Program-made: the position numbers and the translations under genes
Part shown: positions 34,701 through 39,622 of the stretch, piece by piece
Position numbering within the stretch: the first letter of the stretch is position 1
Layout: each line of letters opens with the position of its first letter
Notes under the pieces: generated by a model
Seen by the model: the letters and a program-made list of their open reading frames with translations, nothing else
Databases searched by the model: none
Told to the model about the DNA's origin: nothing
NCBI GenBank assembly: GCA_903929795.1
Contig: CAIYWC010000026.1
Span: forward strand, 1 to 39,622
DNA: 39,622 bases
Origin: an uncultured Myxococcales bacterium
GTDB lineage: Bacteria; Myxococcota_A; UBA9042
Direction of reading: 5' to 3'

Positions 34701-37019
34701 GATGTCCAAATCCGCCGGCACCGGCGTCGTCCACAGCGGCGCGGTCACATCCAGGGTGGCGATCAGCGTCCAGCCCTGCGGCACGCTCACGGTGTACCAG
34801 TCCTCATTACCGCACGAGCCAAGCAGCTCCGTGGGATCCGCCGGCACCGGCGCCGCGCTCGCCGGCGTGTTGTTGCTGGCCGGCGCGAGGTCGTACGGAT
34901 CCTCATAGCAGCCGCCCTGCGGATTGAGCACGATCAGCTTGGTCAGCGAGCCAGCGGCATTGTTGTCTTTCTTGGTCTCCTTGGTCAGCTGGTTGTCGCC
35001 GTCCAGGATAACGCAGAACGTGTAGGCCGTGATGCTGTGATCCAGCCCCGCCGGAATACTCACGACATCAGCGACTTGCAGCACATCCAGACCTTCGACG
35101 CCGCCGGAAATCACTTTGCCCAGCAGGATCGCCTGGCCGCTTGTCACCGCGGCCGCCGAACAGACGCCCGATGCCGAGAGCGCGTACCACGTCGTCGAAG
35201 CGCCCGAGCCGGTCGTGCCGTCGTTGTGAATCGCGTAGCTGATCTTGAGCTGGCCTCCCGCCGCCACTTGCGCCGGGTGAAAGCCGATGTCGCTTGGCCA
35301 AATGTCCACGTTGGCCGTGGCGGTGATGATGAGGTTGTCAAAGACCTTGACATTATTGGTCTCGTCGAGCTCGGGAATGATATTTTGCGGGTCGATGCGC
35401 AGGTAGACAAACCAGCCAGCGATCCCCACAACCGGCGTCGTCGCGCTGATCGTCACAATCTGCGCCGCGGTCAGCTCCTGGCCAACCGCGAGCGGCGGGA
35501 TGGTGAAGCTCGTCTTGTTCATGACGCAAGCGGTCTCCGAGAACGCCTTGTCCTGACAGAAGTAGATCGTCGCCGGAAACGGGCTGGTTTGGACCGTGCC
35601 GGTGTTCTTGACGTGGTACTTCACGCTCACCGTGCCGTTCAGGTACGTGCCCTTGGGCTGGACGGTCATGTCCAACAGCGCGAGATCCTGGCCCTGTTTC
35701 ACCACGAGCTTCACCGTCACCGTGTTGGTCGTCACAGCGATGTTGTTTGTCTCATCGGACTCCACGATCGCGTCCAGCACGTCGACTTTGGCGATGAGGT
35801 AATACACGCCGTCCGGCGTATCTGGCGGCAGCTGCACCGAGTAGGTCAGCGGCAGCGTCGCGCCCGCGGACAGCTTGAGCAGCGTCGAATTCGCCAATTC
35901 CGTCAGCATCTTGTCGACTTGCGTCGGATCCGCGGGATCCTTGGTCGGGTCGAAGTCCAGCTTTTGGTCGGCGCTGAGAAACACCGCGTATTTGACCTGT
36001 TTGGCTTCACCCGCGCCGATGTTGGAGATATCTTGCGTGTAGTTCAGCGAATCGCCCGGCGAGTAGGTCTTGGTCGAGTCAAAATCTGGAGCGGTAATCG
36101 TGAGATCCGGCTTCGATGCCTCCTGGGTGTTAATGGTCAGCACGTCAGTGGCAAAGCCCTGGTTGTCGTTCCGGTTGATTTCATTGACGACTTTACCATT
36201 GTCGGTCCGGACGATCACGTAGTAGGTACCGTCGGCCAGACCCTTGGGCACTTGAAAATGCGCGGGCGGCTTGGAATCGGCCAGCTTCAGCGCGCCAAAA
36301 TCGACAAACGCCGCCGTGGGCTGACCGCTCGCCATGCCGGGCAGCGCGATGTTGTCGACGAGCGCGTCGCCGTCGTCGATCGTCGCGTCCGTCGACAGGA
36401 AGATCGCCGTGTCAAACGCCTGGGTAATCGCGTCGCCGTCGTTGCGCAGGGCAAAAGTGACGGTCACATCGTCGCCGGGCGCCACGACGAGCGGCGACGT
36501 GATGCGGATGTTCACATCCGAGTCGATGCTCAAGTCCGCTGGCGCATTGACTTGCAGGCTCGCGGTCGCTTCGACGTGGACCGTCTTGGTCTTGGGCTTC
36601 CAGCTCACCGCCGCCGTGACCGTGTAGCTGCCCTTGGTGAGGTACAAGTGCTGGACGTGGTCGCCGCCCTTGCCCGTGTCGCTGCCGAGGTCGTACGGAT
36701 TGCTGCTCTCGCCGTCGCCGAAATCCCACACGACAAACAGCTCAGACTTGTCCACGCCGCCGACCGTCAGCGTGATGTCCACCGGAAGCGGCGCGTTGCC
36801 CGAGGGCGGCGTCGCGACGATCGAGGCCGTCAGCGTTGGAATCTTGAGGATATCGCTCGCGGCCGTATCGTTCTGGACCGCGTCGTCCCCACCAAGAGTG
36901 CCCGCAGGCGGCGGATCCGTGCACGCCGCAAGCCAACCGACGAGCGCCATCGCCACAGTCGCAGTCGGCCAGAACCGGATGCGCCGTGAAAGCCGAAGGA
37001 CGCGCGCAAAGCAAGCCAT
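31710..37019 (-). CDS. giant surface lipoprotein: PKD, CARDB and PPC domains, then CTDC-like Cys repeats
   Basis: The 1769-residue product starts at ATG 37019 (AGGTGG upstream). It has a lipoprotein signal with lipobox Cys33 (VGWLAAC). Domains in rough order are: a PKD-like fold (FVVWDFGDGES, about 66-150); four CARDB-type adhesion domains to about 690 (strands ending DETNNIAV, LDETNNVKVF); a PPC domain (EDWYTVSVPQG); CARDB (VETNTANNTVAS); two PPC (EDWFQLTIPAG, EDWFHITLAAN); CARDB (VAETQELNNNSSA); another PPC (LDWYKVNLQAG). From about 1460 come six Cys-rich CTDC-like modules as in the lipoprotein at 9605-14635. These are binding and spacer folds with no catalytic site seen, so a long outer-surface adhesin is the best guess. 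It shares the gap 37020-37294 with the divergent CCA-adding enzyme gene. Confidence 0.88.
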   Translation of the reverse strand: MACFARVLRLSRRIRFWPTATVAMALVGWLAACTDPPPAGTLGGDDAVQNDTAASDILKIPTLTASIVATPPSGNAPLPVDITLTVGGVDKSELFVVWDFGDGESSNPYDLGSDTGKGGDHVQHLYLTKGSYTVTAAVSWKPKTKTVHVEATASLQVNAPADLSIDSDVNIRITSPLVVAPGDDVTVTFALRNDGDAITQAFDTAIFLSTDATIDDGDALVDNIALPGMASGQPTAAFVDFGALKLADSKPPAHFQVPKGLADGTYYVIVRTDNGKVVNEINRNDNQGFATDVLTINTQEASKPDLTITAPDFDSTKTYSPGDSLNYTQDISNIGAGEAKQVKYAVFLSADQKLDFDPTKDPADPTQVDKMLTELANSTLLKLSAGATLPLTYSVQLPPDTPDGVYYLIAKVDVLDAIVESDETNNIAVTTNTVTVKLVVKQGQDLALLDMTVQPKGTYLNGTVSVKYHVKNTGTVQTSPFPATIYFCQDKAFSETACVMNKTSFTIPPLAVGQELTAAQIVTISATTPVVGIAGWFVYLRIDPQNIIPELDETNNVKVFDNLIITATANVDIWPSDIGFHPAQVAAGGQLKISYAIHNDGTTGSGASTTWYALSASGVCSAAAVTSGQAILLGKVISGGVEGLDVLQVADVVSIPAGLDHSITAYTFCVILDGDNQLTKETKKDNNAAGSLTKLIVLNPQGGCYEDPYDLAPASNNTPASAAPVPADPTELLGSCGNEDWYTVSVPQGWTLIATLDVTAPLWTTPVPADLDIDLYAPDGTTILDSQKILSMNKKATALTVPATGKYYVRVYPHETNAKAQYTLGIQVVAPPTGIDVFAAGLIVTPAATFPGGLIKVKLNAANLGATAAGDVTAHFVLSADQLVDPADVVLADVVVPQVAAAAPFTAEQTIELPVVAGGKWYVLAVLSVDPKLVETNTANNTVASNPLQLSTQISCLADGYSGNHTVDNAAALPPITASYPNLNVCPGLEDWFQLTIPAGKAFTVQIGWTYQPGKGLVGVQIVDASKTGVVAGSASTQNTIAKLPYVQTGGVYYVHVYVLPESGGALPYDYALDITVADPDPTDVCLADYYEPNNSWQSAQALGCGTAMQTLCLGDEDWFHITLAANDQVILSYDNPAFQLKVFGDPNTAPIKSLGTPGALTFIAPSAGAYYVQMSYKVPGQKPQSFAYTFKVDGGSGVDLISAIDSVFPAQIVQGEDVYLTITLSNECKDVAGAFAYAYYFSEDAVLDPSDPLLGTHEVPDGLGAKASVNRDDKAIIPLLAKPGPAYVILAADSSNTVAETQELNNNSSAAITVIPLCIADALEPNGAPEIAAALPPGKTEALSLCPYDLDWYKVNLQAGQTLTVTMAFDQNVGDLDMRLYKVAQFGQPVAVAATKNAPEVFSYTADETTTYYLRINGFNGDAAGYTLFTCIGTGFACVECADNSQCAVGQACDPTSTLCTKCSSDGECLDGDPCTNDVCDPQLGCLHLPTAATCSDGMVCTVGDTCAQGVCLSGSATDCDDGNVCTDDSCDATLGCQHALNTAPCSDGDKCVTGDFCAAGACQAGTTPLNCNDANVCTADSCAGPTGCSHASLSGSACSDGSACTLNDACSSGICLAGTATPDCNDSNACTTDACDPASGCTHVAFAGGCDDGDPCTAIDSCVGTTCVGALKLFCDDGNVCTSDACAGILGCSHSSLTGTTCNDGLFCTGLDLCVSGACVGTANGKCDDGNPCTTDACSENSGCGHVNLPDNTTCATGSCQSGTCTP
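31740..32640 (-). repeat. six CTDC-like Cys-rich modules, about 150 bases each
   Basis: Six copies of the pattern xxCTxDxC....GC, each followed by a CxDG..CTxxDxC..GxC half. They are more diverged from one another than the 20 copies at 11145-14262, and the spacing varies. The shared pattern links the two lipoproteins. Confidence 0.75.
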
Positions 37020-37094
37020 GCCACCACCTGTTCAATGCCCATTGCGTTGGAACGCGACCAGCGCGTCGCGGCACGCGCTCCGCCCAATCCAGCT

Positions 37095-37123
37095 AGCATA
37101 CCGTAGCCCGAAGTCGATCGCCA
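37095..37123 (-). promoter_or_regulatory. putative promoter of the CARDB lipoprotein gene
   Basis: On the minus strand TGGCGA (37123-37118, 3/6) and TATGCT (37100-37095, 4/6) are 17 bases apart, leaving a leader of about 70 bases to ATG 37019. It lies in the 275-base gap shared with the divergent gene. Nothing else notable was found there beyond a TATGCT at 37283-37288 without a partner -35 element. Confidence 0.35.
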
Positions 37124-37294
37124 GACATGAACGCCTCGGAGCGAGACCAAACCATTCTCGCTTTGAACGATCGCCTTTCGGATTGGACGCGAGCGCACGC
37201 TCGTTGGGGAGCACATCGCGACAGACGGACGCTTGATCGTGAACGGCGGCTAGCGTGTCTACCTCTTGCTGACGCGCTGCGTTATGCTGCGCGC

Positions 37295-38623
37295 GTGGAA
37301 ACTGCCGCCCGTGTTCATCTTCCGCCGACGCCCGCCTGCCAGGCAGCGGTCGCGATTGTCCGGCGCCTGCGCGACGCGGGACACGCGGCGTTCCTGGTCG
37401 GCGGCTGCGTGCGCGACTTGCTGCTGCAGCTGGCGCCCAAGGACTTTGACGTCGCCACGAGCGCGCACCCGCCAGAAGTCCGAGCGCTGTTTCGCCACGT
37501 TGTGGAAGTCGGCGTTGCTTTTGGCGTTTTGCGCGTTCACCAGCGCGACGCGGCGGACACGCTGCACGAGATCGAGGTCGCGACTTTCCGCGCCGAAGCC
37601 GGCTATTCCGACGGCCGCCGCCCGGACGAAGTGCGGTTCACGGACGCGCGCGAGGACGTGCTCCGCCGCGACTTTACGATTAACGGCCTGCTGTGCGACC
37701 CGCTGGACGTGCTGGACGGCGAGGCTGCGGTCGTCGATTGGGTGGGCGGGCTCGACGATCTGGCACACCGACGTTTGCGGGCTATCGGCGCGCCGCGCGA
37801 GCGGTTCACGGAAGACGCGCTGCGGCTGCTGCGCGCGCCGCGGTTTGCCGCGCGGTTTCACCTCGCGCTGGAGCCGCAGACGGAGCGCGCGATTCAGGAC
37901 CTGGCGCCGACGCTCGCGCGCGTTTCGGCCGAACGCGTGCGTGATGAGCTTCAAGCGATGCTGCGCGTCCCGACTGCCCCGCGCGCCCTGGCGCTGATCG
38001 CCCAGCTGGGTCTGGGCGAGGTGTTGTGGCCGGAGCTGGCGGCGCTGCGTACGGGCCAGATGGACGCGGTGGCGCGGATCGCCGCCGTGCACCGGGAAAT
38101 TGACCGACTGCGCGACACAGATTGGCCCGGCGGGCACGCTGTGGATCAGGCCGTGGACCTGCCGCTCGCCCTGGCGGCGGTGCTGTATCCCGTGCGCGAC
38201 GCCTGGCCGGCGAAGCGGCTTGCGGATCGGCTCAAGCTGGCGCGCCATGAAGTTCGTCGCGTGGGCCTGATCTGCCAGATCGCCGATGCGCTGCCCGAGC
38301 CGCTGCCGGACTTCGACGCCATCCAGCGCACGCCGGCGTGGATCCGCGCCCTCCGGCTCGCGGATGCTGACGCGGCGCTGATTGTGCGCGAGTCGCTGGC
38401 TCAAGATGGGCGTGCAGGACAGCTGCGCGGCGATCGCGCGCGGGTGCCTCGGACCCTGTGGTCGCCGGCGCTTTTTGTCACGGGCGATACGCTGCACGCG
38501 CTGGGGCGCCGTCCGGGTCCGCAGTTCCGCGCAGCGCTCGCGGCGGCCGAGGACACGCAACTCCTGGGCGGTTCGGCGCAACAGGCGCTGGCCGCGGCGC
38601 TGGCGACCTTCCCCGCGCGCTGA
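37295..38623 (+). CDS. CCA-adding enzyme / poly(A) polymerase family nucleotidyltransferase
   Basis: The class II nucleotidyltransferase core is clear: FLVGGCVRDLLL (GGxVRD at residues 36-41), KDFDVATSA with catalytic Asp50 and Asp52, RRDFTINGL, and RFTEDALRLLRAPRFAARF. It acts on tRNA or RNA 3' ends. An ATG at 37127 opens the same frame, but codons 37127-37294 have far lower GC at third positions than the rest, and no ribosome binding site precedes it. GTG 37295, just before the normal family start, is therefore preferred and gives 442 residues. It too has no good ribosome binding site, so the exact start is unsure. Poly(A) polymerases of this family are close relatives, so CCA addition is likely but not certain. 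Confidence 0.85.
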   Translation: METAARVHLPPTPACQAAVAIVRRLRDAGHAAFLVGGCVRDLLLQLAPKDFDVATSAHPPEVRALFRHVVEVGVAFGVLRVHQRDAADTLHEIEVATFRAEAGYSDGRRPDEVRFTDAREDVLRRDFTINGLLCDPLDVLDGEAAVVDWVGGLDDLAHRRLRAIGAPRERFTEDALRLLRAPRFAARFHLALEPQTERAIQDLAPTLARVSAERVRDELQAMLRVPTAPRALALIAQLGLGEVLWPELAALRTGQMDAVARIAAVHREIDRLRDTDWPGGHAVDQAVDLPLALAAVLYPVRDAWPAKRLADRLKLARHEVRRVGLICQIADALPEPLPDFDAIQRTPAWIRALRLADADAALIVRESLAQDGRAGQLRGDRARVPRTLWSPALFVTGDTLHALGRRPGPQFRAALAAAEDTQLLGGSAQQALAAALATFPAR

Positions 38624-38626
38624 TTC

Positions 38627-38654
38627 TTGCCACGCCTTGCGCGTCAGCTACGAT
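38627..38654 (+). promoter_or_regulatory. putative promoter of coaD
   Basis: TTGCCA (38627-38632, 5/6) and TACGAT (38649-38654, 4/6) are 16 bases apart, starting directly after the previous stop codon. The transcript would begin about 10 bases before the GGAGG ribosome binding site at 38671. Confidence 0.5.
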
Positions 38655-38680
38655 GCGCGCAGGCTGGTCTGGAGGACCTG

Positions 38681-39178
38681 ATGTCTGATACGATCCACAC
38701 CATTGCGTTCTATCCGGGCTCCTTTGACCCGCTGACCAATGGCCACCTGAACATCATCCAGCGCGCGCTCCGGGTTTTTGACCAGGTCGTCGTGGCAATG
38801 GCGCAAAACATCAACAAACGCGCGATGTTTACGCTGGAAGAGCGCCGGGCGCTTGTGCAGGAGTGCTTTGTCGACGAGCCGCGCGTGAGCGTCGTGATGT
38901 TTGACGGGCTGATGGTGGAAGCGGCGCGGCTTCATCGGGCCACGGCTGTGTTGCGCGGCCTACGCGGAGTGGCTGATTTTGAAACGGAATTTCAGATGGC
39001 GACCATGAACAACGTGCTGGCGCCGGCGCTGGAGACCGTGTTCATGATGACGGAAAAGTCGCACTTCTTTGTCAGCTCGCATCTGGTCCGCGAAGTGGCC
39101 AGCTTGGGCGGCGATATCAGCCCGCTGGTGCCGGAGCCCGTGAACCGGGCGCTGCGCGCGCGCATCGTCCGCAAGTAG
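38681..39178 (+). CDS. coaD: phosphopantetheine adenylyltransferase
   Basis: The 165-residue protein carries the adenylyltransferase motif YPGSFDPLTNGH (T/HxGH at residues 19-22) and the C-terminal signature EKSHFFVSSHLVREVASLGG. It transfers AMP from ATP to 4'-phosphopantetheine, giving dephospho-CoA (EC 2.7.7.3), the penultimate step of coenzyme A synthesis in the cytoplasm. ATG 38681 follows GGAGG by five bases, and length is normal. Its stop lies eight bases from the stop of the convergent gene 39187-39516. Confidence 0.96.
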   Translation: MSDTIHTIAFYPGSFDPLTNGHLNIIQRALRVFDQVVVAMAQNINKRAMFTLEERRALVQECFVDEPRVSVVMFDGLMVEAARLHRATAVLRGLRGVADFETEFQMATMNNVLAPALETVFMMTEKSHFFVSSHLVREVASLGGDISPLVPEPVNRALRARIVRK

Positions 39179-39186
39179 CGCTGGGC

Positions 39187-39516
39187 TCAGAAGGGCCGTT
39201 TCAGCGCGCCCTTGACGATGCGATCCACGAAATCCTGCTTGAAATCAAGGCCTTCGTAGTTAATGTTGCGGCGCGCGACGACGTAGAACACGCTCGGCTT
39301 GTAGATGCGGCCCTCGATCTCGATGGGCCCGGCCAGCTCTTCGCCGCCGCCGGGGACGCCGCCGCGGTCGACGTCGTTGACCCGGATGTTGCCGGTGCCC
39401 TTGTTGCCCTTGAGCTTGCTCTTGCGTTCGGGTGCCTGCTGCGCAAACGCGGCGCTGCTCAAGGCGAGGCAGCTGATCAGGGCGGCACACGTGGCGAGCT
39501 TGGTGCGGCAATTCAT
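39187..39516 (-). CDS. small secreted protein of unknown family
   Basis: The start is ATG 39516 with a near-perfect AGGAGG six bases upstream. The 109-residue product has a signal peptide (ALISCLALSSAAFAQ), then a Lys/Gly-rich stretch (KLKGNKGTGNIRVNDVDRG) and a compact C-terminal part with IEIEGRIYKPSVFYVVARR and FKQDFVDRIVKGALKRPF. No known family is recognised. It follows the proline-rich end of another gene by 16 bases, so the two are probably on one message. A periplasmic helper of that upstream protein is possible but unproven. Confidence 0.75.
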   Translation of the reverse strand: MNCRTKLATCAALISCLALSSAAFAQQAPERKSKLKGNKGTGNIRVNDVDRGGVPGGGEELAGPIEIEGRIYKPSVFYVVARRNINYEGLDFKQDFVDRIVKGALKRPF

Positions 39517-39532
39517 GCGGACCTCCTGGTGG

Positions 39533-39622
39533 CTACGGCGGCGGGGGCGGCGGCGGCTCGTCGGACGGCGGCGGCGGGGTCGGATCGGCAGGCGGTGGCG
39601 CGGGCTCCGCGGGCGGCGGCGG
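39533..39622 (-). CDS. 3' end of a gene coding a proline-rich C-terminus
   Basis: An open minus-strand frame enters from the right edge and ends with TAG at 39535-39533. The 29 visible residues are mostly Pro with Ala, Glu, Asp, Ser and Thr (PPPPSDEPPPPPPPP at the end). The third position of proline codons is almost always G or C, as in the neighbouring genes. It is 16 bases from the start of 39187-39516, fitting an operon. A proline-rich tail alone does not show the function, and chance from the GC-rich repeat cannot be excluded. Confidence 0.45.
   Translation of the reverse strand, partial: PPPPAEPAPPPADPTPPPPSDEPPPPPPP

Noticed and set aside
33690..36989. 1099-codon plus-strand frame opposite the CARDB lipoprotein
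   Set aside because: Arg/His/Val-rich shadow with no signal or domain; the opposite strand has PKD, CARDB and PPC signatures.
1..39622. CRISPR array, prophage, transposon, tRNA or riboswitch
   Set aside because: The only direct repeats are in-frame coding modules; no integrase or transposase motifs, cloverleaf-like segments or known riboswitch cores were seen in the gaps, though small RNAs cannot be excluded by eye.

Overview
The window is GC-rich DNA with strongly GC-biased third codon positions and comes from a bacterium that looks like a member of the Myxococcota. Several traits point there: a secreted subtilase with a MYXO-CTERM-like tail, a membrane protein with an AgmX/PglI-type C-terminal domain, huge lipoproteins built from Cys-rich tandem modules, and a cyclase of the soluble-adenylyl-cyclase (ADCY10) type. 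No tRNA, rRNA, CRISPR array, insertion sequence, integrase or phage gene was seen. The window is almost fully coding, with no gene-free stretch over 300 bases.

Layout. 1-6081: a sAC-like C1-C2-ATPase protein (minus strand, cut by the left edge) is divergent from a protein with two cyclic-nucleotide-binding-type domains and a patatin lipase domain. 6078-8105: an exported subtilase. 8232-16051: cystathionine beta-synthase and a cystathionine gamma-lyase/synthase-type enzyme, a likely reverse transsulfuration pair, separated by an opposite-strand gene for a 1676-residue Cys-rich repeat lipoprotein. 16230-17975: AgmX/PglI-type membrane protein. 17945-20013 (minus): a Fur-family regulator overlapping a GT-C type glycosyltransferase gene. 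20132-21022: a membrane-anchored coiled-coil protein. 21040-23746: an iron(II) uptake operon, feoA-feoB plus a 62-residue Cys-containing membrane protein, with a palindromic operator candidate placed exactly between the -35 and -10 elements.

23733-37019 is a long run of minus-strand genes. In transcription order they are a 1769-residue CARDB/PPC/Cys-repeat lipoprotein, an 865-residue helical-repeat protein, a 40-residue basic protein, a HIT-family protein, a methyltransferase-like protein, tatB, a TatC with an extra 330-370 residues, and a beta-barrel-type outer membrane protein. 37295-39178 (plus) carries a CCA-adding enzyme/poly(A) polymerase-family gene and coaD. The right edge holds a small secreted protein and the proline-rich end of another gene, both on the minus strand.

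The most unusual items are the sAC-like cyclase facing a cNMP-domain lipase, the extended TatC, the two lipoproteins sharing Dictyostelium-CTDC-like Cys repeats, and the compact Fur-type control of the three-gene feo operon. All assignments rest on motif recognition by eye; no database search was run.
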